Part shown: positions 14,555 to 22,345 of the stretch, in pieces
Layout: every line of letters begins with the position of its first letter
Numbering within the stretch: position 1 is the first letter of the stretch
Source: JANNHP01 sp031404455
GTDB taxonomy: Bacteria > Planctomycetota > JAJSAM01 > JAJVHW01
Reading direction: 5' to 3'
Assembly (NCBI GenBank): GCA_031404455.1
Contig: JANNHP010000111.1
Coordinates: forward strand, 1 to 24,722
Length of the DNA stretch: 24,722 nt
Notes under the pieces: generated by a model
The model's input: only the letters and a program-made list of their open reading frames with translations
Database searches by the model: none
What the model was told of the DNA's origin: nothing
Position numbers and translations under genes: made by a program

Positions 14555-16237
14555 ATGCTGCCGCGCACCGCTCCGGGAGGCGTGCTCGCGGCGCTCGCGC
14601 TCGTCGCGGGCGGCGCGGAGGCGGCGGACGATCCGCGGCCGGCGCTGCGCGCGGACGTCGACGCGCTCGTGCAGGCGCTCGCCGGGACGAGGCCGCGCGA
14701 GGGGGAGTCGCCGACCGCGCGCGTCAACGGGCTTCTCGCGGCGGGCGACGCGCGACTGCGCCCCGTCCTCGAGGAGGCGTGGTACGTCGTGACGACGCGT
14801 GCCGCGGGCGAGCGCTTCCGCGGACCGGTGAGGAGGCTCGTGCGCTTCCTCTGGTCGTTCACCGACGGCGACGTCGTCGTCCCCGGGGGCGAGGCCGCGA
14901 TCGTCGAGGTGGACGGCGTCATCCGGATACGCGCGGTCCCGCGGTCCGACGATCCCGGCCTTGCAGCGCGGCCGGGCGACGACGCGCCGCCGAAGTTCGG
15001 TGCCCTGGTGAGGGGCGGACGGCTGCGAGCCGCGGCGAGGCCCGATCTGAGGAAGGCGTTCGCGGCGCTCGACGAGAAGGGACTCGGCGACGAGGAACGG
15101 CTCTCGGTCGCGGAGGCGATCGGCGAGGCGTGCGCGGCGACGCGGCAGGCCGTCCAGGACCTCGCGCGCCGCGCGGACGCCGAGCCCGCGAACCCGTGGC
15201 TCCTGACGGCGCTCGCATGGTCCGGCGCGGCCGTCGCCGAGCCGCGACTGCGCGCCGAGATCGCCCGCGTCGTCCCCGGACGGACCCGCGGGGCTCTCGC
15301 GGTCCTCTGCCGCGCGCTCGATCACGTGCGCCGCGAGGCGCTGGTGGATCAGATCGGGAAGATGAGCACTGCGGCGCGCGACGAGGCGCTCGTGGCGGCG
15401 GGGCTTGACGTCGCGACGCTCGTTCATCTGGCGTCGCTCGCGAACGCGACCGAGCCGAAGTTGAAGCGGGCGCTCGCGTCCGCGATCTGCCGCCGGATCG
15501 GCGAGCGGCGCGCGGACCAGCCGTCAACGGGCCGGACGCTCGCCGCGATCGCGGGAATCCTCGTCTCGAGCCTCGACGCCGCCGAGACGGCGGAGCGGGA
15601 GGAGATCCTCGCCGCAGCGGCGTCCTTCTTCTTCGGTCGCGATGGTGGCGGCGCGCCGTGTCCCGGCGTCGGCGACGCTCTCGCGACGATCGCAAAGGAC
15701 CTCGCGAGCGACGACCTCGCGTTCGCGGGCACGGACACGTCGATCCTCGGCCTCTTGGACCAGGTGGAGACGGGCGAGCGGATGCCGCTCCTCACCGACG
15801 TGAAGTGTCCAGACCCCGGACGCGTCGAGCTCGCCGACGACGTGCGCGCGCGCGTGAGGATCCGCGGCGTGCTCGTGGCGCAGTGGCTGCGTCTCTCGCT
15901 GACGAACGCGGGCGCGACACCGATCACCGTCAACCCAGTGGCGCTCAGGCACGCGACCGCGGAACTCTCTCGCCACGAGGTCTACGGTGGCCCCGGCGTC
16001 GACCGCGCGTACACGCGCGTCGCCGTTCGGCTCGGCTGCGCGGGGGCGATCGCGGTGACTCCCGCCGACCGGCTCGTCACGCTTCAGCCGACGGAGAGTT
16101 ACTCGTGGACGGTCACGCTCGATCCCGCGCACCGCGACGTCGAGCACGTCTCCGTCGAGCTGACCGATGGCTTCGTCGTCCGCGGGAAGCCCGCGGCGCC
16201 GCTCCTCGCGTGGTTCCTCGAGACGTGGGTGAAGTGA
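14555..16237 (+). CDS. Secreted hypothetical protein, helical-repeat type (560 aa)
   Basis: A signal peptide (VLAALALVAGGAEA) is followed by about 370 residues of Ala/Leu/Arg-rich helices that could be HEAT/TPR-like, though no clean repeat unit is visible. The last 150 residues are strand-rich (RIRGVLVAQWLRLSLTNAG, YSWTVTLDPAHRDV, VSVELTDGFVVRGK), which suggests an Ig-like or beta-sandwich domain. No catalytic motif was seen. It has no Shine-Dalgarno but a TAGTCT box 8 nt upstream. It is the last gene of the plus-strand block and converges on tam with 9 bases between the stops. Confidence 0.78.
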   Translation: MLPRTAPGGVLAALALVAGGAEAADDPRPALRADVDALVQALAGTRPREGESPTARVNGLLAAGDARLRPVLEEAWYVVTTRAAGERFRGPVRRLVRFLWSFTDGDVVVPGGEAAIVEVDGVIRIRAVPRSDDPGLAARPGDDAPPKFGALVRGGRLRAAARPDLRKAFAALDEKGLGDEERLSVAEAIGEACAATRQAVQDLARRADAEPANPWLLTALAWSGAAVAEPRLRAEIARVVPGRTRGALAVLCRALDHVRREALVDQIGKMSTAARDEALVAAGLDVATLVHLASLANATEPKLKRALASAICRRIGERRADQPSTGRTLAAIAGILVSSLDAAETAEREEILAAAASFFFGRDGGGAPCPGVGDALATIAKDLASDDLAFAGTDTSILGLLDQVETGERMPLLTDVKCPDPGRVELADDVRARVRIRGVLVAQWLRLSLTNAGATPITVNPVALRHATAELSRHEVYGGPGVDRAYTRVAVRLGCAGAIAVTPADRLVTLQPTESYSWTVTLDPAHRDVEHVSVELTDGFVVRGKPAAPLLAWFLETWVK

Positions 16238-16246
16238 CGCCGAGAC

Positions 16247-17017
16247 CTACGCCCCGCGACGTCCCCACATCAGCACGCGCTTGAACGGGTAGAAGAACGG
16301 CCGTTCGTCGGCGAGGTGGGGCCGGAGCGCGTCGCGGTAGCGCGCGAGGAAGCGCTCGAACACGTCCGGCGCAAGCCGCTTCTGGTAGTCGGTGAGCAGC
16401 GTGCCGCGGACCCATTCGACGACTTCGTCCCGCGACGCGAGCTCGTGGGCGTAGACCTGGAGCCGCACGTGCTGCTCGCGTAATCCGAGACGGTGGAGCA
16501 GCGTCGAGTACGTCTCGGGCGCAAGGACCGGCGACACGCGCTCGTGTCCGCCGAGCGCCGCCGTGAACTCCGGTTCGTGCGCGACCTCTCGGGCGACGAC
16601 GTGCGACGGGTGGTCGTGGTTCGCGGGAATCTGCACCGCGAGCTGGCCGCCGGGACGCACGAGCGAGGCGACTCGCGCGAAGAGACGTTCGTGGTCCGGG
16701 AGCCACTGGAGTGCCGCGTTCGAGAAGACGAGGTCGAAGCCCGCGGCGTCGGCGAAGCCGTCGATGTCGGCCTGCGCAAACGTCAGACCGTCGCTTGCAA
16801 CGGCCTTCGCGAGCATGGCGGGGGAGCTGTCGATGCCGAGCGTCTCGCGCGCGGCGAGGCGGCGGTGCATCTCGCGCGTCAGTTCGCCGGTGCCGCAGCC
16901 GAGGTCGAGGACGCGCATTGCCGGCGCGGGATGGACGAGGGCGACGAGGTCGAAGAACGGGCGGCTGCGCTCCTCGCGGAAGCGCTCGTACTGCCGGGGG
17001 TCCCAGTCTGTGCCCAT
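16247..17017 (-). CDS. tam: Trans-aconitate 2-methyltransferase (256 aa)
   Basis: This is a class I SAM-dependent methyltransferase. Tam methylates trans-aconitate, a spontaneous by-product of cis-aconitate that inhibits aconitase. Matches to the Tam family are the start WDPRQYERFREERSRPFFDL, the SAM motif DLGCGTGE (38-45), GIDSSPAMLAKA, QADI, and the family-typical NAALQWLPDH (100-109) and VQIPANHDHPSH. Length is normal. There is no Shine-Dalgarno at the ATG. A short palindrome (ACCGGA-TCG-TCCGGT, 17021-17035) lies just before it. It is downstream of the 161-aa gene with a strong hairpin between, so it may have its own promoter. General methyltransferase is the fallback call. Confidence 0.85.
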   Translation of the reverse strand: MGTDWDPRQYERFREERSRPFFDLVALVHPAPAMRVLDLGCGTGELTREMHRRLAARETLGIDSSPAMLAKAVASDGLTFAQADIDGFADAAGFDLVFSNAALQWLPDHERLFARVASLVRPGGQLAVQIPANHDHPSHVVAREVAHEPEFTAALGGHERVSPVLAPETYSTLLHRLGLREQHVRLQVYAHELASRDEVVEWVRGTLLTDYQKRLAPDVFERFLARYRDALRPHLADERPFFYPFKRVLMWGRRGA

Positions 17018-17020
17018 CGA

Positions 17021-17035
17021 ACCGGATCGTCCGGT
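17021..17035. promoter_or_regulatory. Short palindrome before tam
   Basis: ACCGGA and TCCGGT are perfect inverted 6-mers around TCG, 3 bases before the tam ATG. It could be an operator or block the ribosome site when folded; the evidence is only its symmetry and position. Confidence 0.25.
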
Positions 17036-17049
17036 GATTCAATCCTGTC

Positions 17050-17084
17050 TGAATCCGCGATCGCACCTCGCGATCGCGAATTCA
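17050..17084 (-). terminator. 15-bp hairpin including the stop codon of the 161-aa gene
   Basis: Arms 17050-17064 and 17070-17084 pair with one mismatch around a 5-nt loop. The outermost three bases on one side are the TGA stop itself (17082-17084). Both arms contain GCGATCGC. No T tract follows, so a U-less terminator or a 3'-end stabiliser is likely. Confidence 0.6.
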
Positions 17085-17567
17085 GATGCCGACGACTTCG
17101 AAGTACGCGTCCTCGAGCATGTTGAGGAGTTCCTCGCCGTCGAGACTCGCCTCGGGCGGGATCTCGACGTAGCGCCACTCCGGCTCGGGCTTGAGGCCGT
17201 CGTCGTCGTGGACCCAGTCCTTCCACGGCGTCCTCGCGCCGCCGGCCTCCGACAGCTTCATGTAGATGCGCACGGCGTCGGGCGTCTTGATGTCGTTGCG
17301 GCGCTCGAACTGCCCGCTCTTGACCTTGAAGAGGATGCCGCAGAAGACCACGGGGGTCTTCCGGCCCTTCACCATGCGGCCGAAGTCGAGGTCGTGGTGG
17401 GACCCGCCCTTGCCGGCCTTCGAGCCCTGGTGGGGGACGACCTCGGACAGGTCCATCGCGATGCGGCAGAACTTGTCGAGGACGGCGAGCTCGCGGGGGC
17501 TGCGCTCCTTCGCGGGGTCGGAACGACCCTCCTTGGCAACCCAGGCTTGGATCTTGGCGAGACTCAA
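17082..17567 (-). CDS. Hypothetical protein (161 aa)
   Basis: No family recognised. The protein is soluble and mixed alpha/beta, with a helix-rich first 40 residues, a Gly/His/Lys-rich loop (SKAGKGGSHHDLDFGRM) and a strand (TPVVFCGILFKVKSG). The acidic C-terminus ends in YFEVVGI. There is no signal or TM. The start is a TTG at 17567 backed by GGAGG 9 nt upstream; the next possible Met is about 37 codons in. It follows the DUF1501 gene after 91 bases and ends inside a strong hairpin, so it may be the last gene of that unit or an independent one. Confidence 0.7.
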   Translation of the reverse strand: MSLAKIQAWVAKEGRSDPAKERSPRELAVLDKFCRIAMDLSEVVPHQGSKAGKGGSHHDLDFGRMVKGRKTPVVFCGILFKVKSGQFERRNDIKTPDAVRIYMKLSEAGGARTPWKDWVHDDDGLKPEPEWRYVEIPPEASLDGEELLNMLEDAYFEVVGI

Positions 17568-17576
17568 GGCGACGGC

Positions 17577-17581
17577 CCTCC
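17577..17581 (-). promoter_or_regulatory. Shine-Dalgarno (GGAGG) that supports a TTG start
   Basis: The minus strand reads GGGGAGGG, with GGAGG 9 nt before TTG at 17567. No ATG or GTG is suitably placed. It is the second TTG start with a strong Shine-Dalgarno in the window. Confidence 0.5.
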
Positions 17582-17631
17582 CCGTGAAGGTGCGGACCTT
17601 ACACGCGCGAGCGGCGCCCGAGCCTGCGTTT

Positions 17632-17658
17632 TCCGAACGGGGACACCGTCCGAACGGG
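17632..17658. repeat. Direct 10-bp repeat with a GGGGACaccGTCC core after DUF1501
   Basis: TCCGAACGGG occurs at 17632-17641 and 17649-17658, 7 bases apart. The region between reads GGGGACACCGTCC, a relative of the GGGGAC-n-GTCC palindromes elsewhere in the window. It abuts the TAG stop (17659-17661) of the DUF1501 gene. Confidence 0.45.
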
Positions 17659-18795
17659 CTACTCCGTGCCGATGACGCCGACCGGCGACGGCGCGAGCCC
17701 CGGGAACACGGGACCCGGGTCCCGCTGGCCGAAGCGCGCGGCGAGCGTCTCCCAGAGGAGGTCGCGGTAGTCGGTCGTGACGCGGACGTCCTTCTTCTTG
17801 TCGAGGTCCTCGAGACGGAGCCCCGGCCACTTCGCGACGACCCGGCCGCCCTTCACGCCGCCGCCGAGTGCGAACGCGCAACTCGCGCGACCGTGGTCCG
17901 TGCCGAGGGACGAGTTCTCCTCCACGCGGCGGCCGAACTCGGTGATGCAGAGCGTCGTCACGCGGTCGCGCAGCGGGCCGAGGTCGGCGTCGAACGCCGC
18001 GAGGCACCCCGCGAGGTCCGTGAGGAGCGGCGGCAGGGCGACGCTCTGCCCGAAGTGAGTGTCGAACCCGCCGTGGTCGATGGCCGCGGCGCGCAGTCCC
18101 ACGTCCTTCCCGACGAGGAGGGCCACCTGCGAGAGCGCGCGGCCGAGGTCGGTCTTCGGATACGAGCCGCCCGTGCCCTTGTCGGCGCGGAGTTCGGCGA
18201 CGCGCGAGAGAAGCTTCAGCGAGTTGCGCGCCGCGCCGCAGACGAGCGCCGTCGCGGGCTTCCCGTCGCCGGGCGCGTCGTGCAGCGACGCGAGCGCCGT
18301 CTGCACGCCGTCGGTGTCGCCGGTCGCCGTGGACACGCCGATGTCGTCGAGGGACTCGACGGCGCACGCCGCGGGCGCGCCGCGCAACGACTCGGGGAGC
18401 GACGAGCCGAACGCGATCGCTGCGAGCGGATCGTTCTCGCCGCGCGTGCGGAGCCATCGCCCGAGCCATCCGCCGGCGAGGGGCTGCGTGCGCGAGGCGC
18501 CGTGGTCCATCTGGTCCTGCGCCTCGAAGTGCGAGAGCGTGTCGTCGTCCGAGCCGATGGCGTGGACGACGGCGAGGCGCCCGTCGCGATAGAGCGGAAG
18601 CAGCGCCGCGAGGTCGGCGTGGAGGCCGAAACGGTCGTCGAGCATCGATGCGCCCGAGCGGTCGCCGGGCTTCGGCCGGTCGATGCCGAGGCCCGGGCGG
18701 TTGCGGTGGTAGTCGTCGTCGAACACGGGCGGAACTGCCGAGAGGCCGTCGAGCGCGCCGCGGAGGAAGACGACGACGAGCGTGCGGGGTTCCAT
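17659..18795 (-). CDS. DUF1501 protein without export signal (378 aa)
   Basis: DUF1501 proteins belong to the alkaline-phosphatase/sulfatase-like fold and usually carry a Tat signal. Here the protein begins at once with the domain: MEPRTLVVVFLRGALDG, then LSHFEAQDQMDHG, DHGGFDTH (240-247), ITEFGRRVEENSSLGTDHG (284-302) with the likely metal/phosphate residues, and a final block with YRDLLWETLAARFG. No signal peptide exists. Its ATG overlaps the stop of the DUF1800 gene by one base (TGATG), so translation is coupled. The two usually occur together, and the function of the pair is not established. Confidence 0.9.
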   Translation of the reverse strand: MEPRTLVVVFLRGALDGLSAVPPVFDDDYHRNRPGLGIDRPKPGDRSGASMLDDRFGLHADLAALLPLYRDGRLAVVHAIGSDDDTLSHFEAQDQMDHGASRTQPLAGGWLGRWLRTRGENDPLAAIAFGSSLPESLRGAPAACAVESLDDIGVSTATGDTDGVQTALASLHDAPGDGKPATALVCGAARNSLKLLSRVAELRADKGTGGSYPKTDLGRALSQVALLVGKDVGLRAAAIDHGGFDTHFGQSVALPPLLTDLAGCLAAFDADLGPLRDRVTTLCITEFGRRVEENSSLGTDHGRASCAFALGGGVKGGRVVAKWPGLRLEDLDKKKDVRVTTDYRDLLWETLAARFGQRDPGPVFPGLAPSPVGVIGTE

Positions 18796-20318
18796 CAGCT
18801 CACCTGGAATGCGGGGGAGGCGAGGAGAAGCGCCGCGGCCTCGCGACGGCGCGCGGCGGCGTCGCCGACGGTCCGCGTCGCGTAAGCATCGACGGCGGCG
18901 CGCTCGGCGGGCGTCGCCGCGCGGCCGAGGAAGAGCGGCGCCAGGTCCGCAGGCGAGTTGCGCCGCGGATCGAGTCCCGCGCGACGGGCCAGCGCGTCGA
19001 GGTCGGTCTTGGTGTCGCCGAGACGTCCGGTCGCGAGCGCGAGCGCGAAGTTCCAGCGCCAGAGCAGGGTCCCCATCCACGGCTCGGGCTCCTCGGGGTA
19101 GCCGTCGGGCGTCGGGTAGTGGAAGGGCACGTGGCCCATGCGCGTGAGGAAGTCGAAGTCGCGGTCGGTGCCGCGGCACTCGGCGCCGGTGACGCGCAGT
19201 GCGGAGACGACGAACTCGAACGGCCGTTTGACCTTCATCCCCGCCGACGCCTCGAACTCCGGCGTGACGAGGATCTGTCGCACGGTCGCGCCGATGTCGC
19301 CGCCGGTCGTGGCGAACTCCATCGTCGCGAGCGCCACGACCGAGTCCGGCGGCGGGTCCGCGACGAGGCGCCGGCAGAGCTTCCACGCGATGCGGTGCTG
19401 CGTCGCGGGGTGCGACGCCACGACGTCGAGGAGACGCTCGACGTCCGCGCCGCCGCCGCGCGCGGGGATCGTGACGCCGAGCACGGTCTTCTCGCCGTCG
19501 TCGTGGAGGTCCTCGCGGAAGACGACGTCGCCACCGGTGAGGAGGTGCGCGAGCCCGCCGCGATCCTCGATCGTCCAGCCGGTGAGGCAGCGCGCGGCCT
19601 CTTCGACGTCGTGCTGCGTGTAGCCGCCGCGGACGCCGAGCGTGTGCAGTTCCATCAGCTCGCGGGCGTAGTTCTCGTTGGGCCGGTCCGAGGCGGACCC
19701 GCCGACGTTCGAGGCGCCGTCGAGATAGAAGAGCATCGCGGGCGAGAGCGCGGACGCGCCGAGGAGGTCGCGGAACTTGCCGAGCGCGTGCGGGCGGATC
19801 GCCGCGCGGTCGTCCATCGGCTTCGTCTGGACGCAGCCCTTCTTGCCGGTGTCGATGGAGAAGTGATCCGTCCAGAAGCCCGTCATCACCTCGAGCACAC
19901 GGCGCCTGCTGTGGACGGCGCGGATGAGCGCGGCGCGCGCGAGATGCCGGTCCACGACGTGCTCCGGCACGCTCATCAGGTCCTGCGGCATGTCCTCGAT
20001 CAGCTCGCAGTCGCAGAGGCGCAGATCGCAGGCGGTGTCGTCGATGTCGCCGGGCGCGAGCTGTTCCTCGATCCACGCGTCGCGGCCCATCTTCCTCACG
20101 ATCTCGACGTCGCCGGGGCGCGGGCCGTACGAAGCGCGCGAGAGCAGGTGGAAGACGGGGTCGACTGCGTCGCCCCTCGGCAGGTCGAGCGGCCCGCCCG
20201 CGCCCTCGACGAAGCGCGCGACGCCCGCCCCGATCGGCCCGCACGCGGGCAGTGCCGCCAGTGCGGCGAGCGCCGCGCCCGCGCGGAGCACCTCGCGACG
20301 CGAGGAGCGTCGCGTCAC
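18795..20318 (-). CDS. DUF1800 protein with Tat signal (507 aa)
   Basis: The N-terminus SSRREVLRAGAALAALAALPAC is a twin-arginine signal (RREVL). The cysteine at 26 follows LPA, so it might be a Tat-exported lipoprotein, although Pro at -2 is atypical. DUF1800 signatures are HLLSRASYGPRPGD, the VMTGFWTDHFSI segment (145-155), RPNENYARELMELHTLG (212-228), a GGYTQ-DV-E-AR-LTGWT block and the later PFEFVVSALRVTG. Length is normal. It starts with GTG at 20318, overlapping by 4 bases the stop of the 4-TM gene. The unit is 4-TM, DUF1800, DUF1501. It probably acts in the envelope. Confidence 0.92.
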   Translation of the reverse strand: MTRRSSRREVLRAGAALAALAALPACGPIGAGVARFVEGAGGPLDLPRGDAVDPVFHLLSRASYGPRPGDVEIVRKMGRDAWIEEQLAPGDIDDTACDLRLCDCELIEDMPQDLMSVPEHVVDRHLARAALIRAVHSRRRVLEVMTGFWTDHFSIDTGKKGCVQTKPMDDRAAIRPHALGKFRDLLGASALSPAMLFYLDGASNVGGSASDRPNENYARELMELHTLGVRGGYTQHDVEEAARCLTGWTIEDRGGLAHLLTGGDVVFREDLHDDGEKTVLGVTIPARGGGADVERLLDVVASHPATQHRIAWKLCRRLVADPPPDSVVALATMEFATTGGDIGATVRQILVTPEFEASAGMKVKRPFEFVVSALRVTGAECRGTDRDFDFLTRMGHVPFHYPTPDGYPEEPEPWMGTLLWRWNFALALATGRLGDTKTDLDALARRAGLDPRRNSPADLAPLFLGRAATPAERAAVDAYATRTVGDAAARRREAAALLLASPAFQVS

Positions 20319-20842
20319 GCCGCGGCTCCGGACTCAGCCGGGAGCGGCGGAGTCGCGGCCGTTGCGGGCGACGGCGAGAACCTGGACAGGACCATTGCGC
20401 CGACGCCCATCACGATCGCCAGCGGCAGGACGAGGAACCAGCCGACGAGCGGCACGACGAACGCGAGAGCGCACGTCACCCCGCCGCGCAGCGTGGCGCG
20501 CCACGGGCTCACCGCGTCGACCGGCGACGGCATCGCTTCGCCGACCAGGCGCGAGACGACCGCGAGCCCGCCGACGACCTGGAAGGACGCGATCGCCATC
20601 ACCACGCCCGAGAGGAACTTCCCGGGGCCCCCGAGAGTCGAGAGCAGTGCCACGACCGCGCTGAGCACGAGGATCGTCACGACGCCCGACACGAGCGTTC
20701 CGGCCCGTCGCTCGCGCAGCGCTCGCAGCGCCTGCGCGGAGCGAAGGGGCGTCAGCGCGGCGACGAGGAGCTGGAACCCGATCAGCGTGGCCAGGAACCC
20801 CGAGATGAGGAGCGCAATTCCCCAGACGTTGCCCGTGTACAT
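20315..20842 (-). CDS. Integral membrane protein, about 4 TM (175 aa)
   Basis: No family recognised. Hydrophobic segments lie around residues 5-30, 46-70, 75-98 and 118-150; the last is long enough for one long or two short helices. The short C-terminal tail is Pro/Ala-rich. Start at 20842 is chosen because GAGGAGG lies about 6 nt upstream and the first TM begins there; earlier in-frame Met codons would add an arginine-rich, non-TM leader. It overlaps the DUF1800 gene by 4 bases (GTGA), so it heads the operon and may be its membrane partner. Confidence 0.82.
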   Translation of the reverse strand: MYTGNVWGIALLISGFLATLIGFQLLVAALTPLRSAQALRALRERRAGTLVSGVVTILVLSAVVALLSTLGGPGKFLSGVVMAIASFQVVGGLAVVSRLVGEAMPSPVDAVSPWRATLRGGVTCALAFVVPLVGWFLVLPLAIVMGVGAMVLSRFSPSPATAATPPLPAESGAAA

Positions 20843-20957
20843 CGTGCCTCCTCGGCGCGCAAGCCGCGCGCGTCGGGGAGGGATACACCGTCCGGGCCCG
20901 GAGGGTTGCGCGACCACGGTCCATCAAGGCGTTGCGGGTTCTTCGCGTACCGATTCC

Positions 20958-20990
20958 CGGCAGGGGCGGGTTGGAAACCCTCCGCTGCAC
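20958..20990. repeat. Third GGGGCGGGTT-type palindrome, single unit
   Basis: GCAGGGGCGGGTT, then GGA, then AACCCTCCGCTGC form an imperfect palindrome (20959-20987). It matches the REPIN at 3578-3677 in its GGGGCGGGTT core. It lies in the 188-base gap between the thioredoxin/TPR gene and the 4-TM operon on the minus strand. Confidence 0.6.
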
Positions 20991-21030
20991 GGCAGCCCAC
21001 CTGTCGCGCCTCGGAAGGCCCCCGCGGCGC

Positions 21031-22188
21031 CTACTTCTTCGCCATCTCCTCGTCGCAACTCCGGATCGTGCGGCGGGCGGCGCGCGCCTCCTCGCTGCGG
21101 GGGAAGTCCTGGACGACGCGCTCGCAGATCGACTTGCAGGTCTCGTAGTCGAGCTCCCACCACGAGCAGCCCGCCATGCCGAGGAGCGCCTTCGGGGCCG
21201 AGCGCGCCGTCGGGGCGAGCGCGATCGAGGCGTTGAACTCGCGCCGCGCCTCGTCGCAGCGGTGGAGGCGGGCGTGGTAGTCGCCGAGGAGGAGGCGGAC
21301 GTCGGCCTCGCCCGCGCGCTCGTTCTCCTTCGCGAGCGCCGCGGCGAGGGGCTCGAGCCGGTCGATGACGCACGCGGCGAAGTTGTCGGGATCGTTGTCG
21401 AGGACGTCGAGCTCCTGCGTCGCGAGACGGATGCGCCACCGCGTCCGCTCGCCCGCCTCGACGAACGTCTCGACCGCGCGCGTCAGCGCGGCGCGTTCCT
21501 CGGCGGGCTGGCCCGCGTGACGGTGCGCGTCGGCGAGCTTCGTGAGGAGCTCGGGCGTCGCCTCCCTCTCGATCTCCGCCTTGAGCAGCGCGATCACGGG
21601 CTCCCACGCGCAGCGGTTCTCGAGGATCTCGCGCAGCTTCTTGCGCCCGGCGGGCTCCTTGACGGCGAGCCACTGCGCGTACTCCTTCGCGTCCTCCTTC
21701 GCGAAGTCGACGGCGCGCAGCACGGAGTCCACCGTCATGTCCATCGTGCGGACGATGAGGTGCCCGTCGGCGTTCATGACGAAGAGGCACGGGTACGCGG
21801 CGACGTCGTACCGGCGCAGGAAGTCCTTCACGTCGGGCGTGAGCTCGTCGCCGGCGAGGAGGCGGACGGGCGTGAAGCGAGACGCGATGTCCGGGGCGCG
21901 CGGGTCGGCGAACACCTTCCGCTCGAGCTTCTCGCACATCTCCGAGGGCGGCTTGCGCTGGCAGACGTAGACGAGGAGGAACTGGTCCTTCGCCTTGCCC
22001 GCCGCGCGCCCGGCGGCAAAGCCGTCGATCCACGGGAACGAATCGGCCGCGGACGGCGCGGCGGGTCTGCCCGGCGCCGGGGGCGCGGGCGGCTTCGACC
22101 CGCCCTCGTCCGCTCTCGCGAAACCCACGACTGCGATCGCGAGCGCCGCGATCGACGTCCACGCGACTCGTCCTCGGATGACGCGCAT
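21031..22188 (-). CDS. Exported thioredoxin-fold / TPR protein lacking CxxC (385 aa)
   Basis: A signal peptide (WTSIAALAIAVVGFARA) is followed by a Pro-rich spacer. Residues about 50-150 look like a thioredoxin_7-like fold: FLLVYVCQRKPP, a SEMC where CxxC should be (Cys76 and Cys85, 9 apart), ERKVFADP, RYDVAAYPCLFVMNADGH with cis-Pro133. The first active-site cysteine is replaced by Ser, so dithiol oxidoreductase activity is unlikely. Residues 200-375 are TPR-like helices (ADAHRHAGQPAEERAALTRA, LLGDYHARLHRCDEARREF). The ATG has GGGGGT about 7 nt upstream and TAGAGT further up. It is probably periplasmic with a scaffolding role. Confidence 0.78.
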   Translation of the reverse strand: MRVIRGRVAWTSIAALAIAVVGFARADEGGSKPPAPPAPGRPAAPSAADSFPWIDGFAAGRAAGKAKDQFLLVYVCQRKPPSEMCEKLERKVFADPRAPDIASRFTPVRLLAGDELTPDVKDFLRRYDVAAYPCLFVMNADGHLIVRTMDMTVDSVLRAVDFAKEDAKEYAQWLAVKEPAGRKKLREILENRCAWEPVIALLKAEIEREATPELLTKLADAHRHAGQPAEERAALTRAVETFVEAGERTRWRIRLATQELDVLDNDPDNFAACVIDRLEPLAAALAKENERAGEADVRLLLGDYHARLHRCDEARREFNASIALAPTARSAPKALLGMAGCSWWELDYETCKSICERVVQDFPRSEEARAARRTIRSCDEEMAKK

Positions 22189-22227
22189 CGGATCACCCCC
22201 GCCGAACCGGTCCCCAGAAGCGTCCCG

Positions 22228-22233
22228 ACTCTA
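22228..22233 (-). promoter_or_regulatory. Candidate -10 box (TAGAGT) for the thioredoxin/TPR gene
   Basis: TAGAGT on the minus strand lies 39 nt before the ATG at 22188 and precedes the GGGGGT ribosome site. No well-spaced -35 was found. Confidence 0.3.
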
Positions 22234-22319
22234 ACGTCCGCCGGCGCGACGAGTGTCACGTCACGTCCGTCCTGCCTTGGACGAACGGAACGGGCCGCAA
22301 CGGCAATTCGCCGGGCTGC

Positions 22320-22345
22320 CGGCTCGTCACCATCCCGACGAGCCG
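22320..22345 (-). terminator. 9-bp hairpin over the stop of the zinc-ribbon gene
   Basis: CGGCTCGTC (22320-22328) and GACGAGCCG (22337-22345) are perfectly complementary around an 8-nt loop. The TGA stop (22327-22329) straddles the stem and loop, and the last codons lie in the other arm. No T tract follows. Confidence 0.5.

Noticed and set aside
17057..17077. Two GCGATCGC octamers, identical to the cyanobacterial HIP1 motif
   Set aside because: They are the two arms of the stop-codon hairpin, and I saw no general excess of the octamer; no other sign of a cyanobacterial origin.
18648..21236. An 862-codon open frame on the plus strand opposite DUF1501/DUF1800
   Set aside because: Same low-complexity Arg-rich composition; the opposite strand carries clear families with coupled starts.
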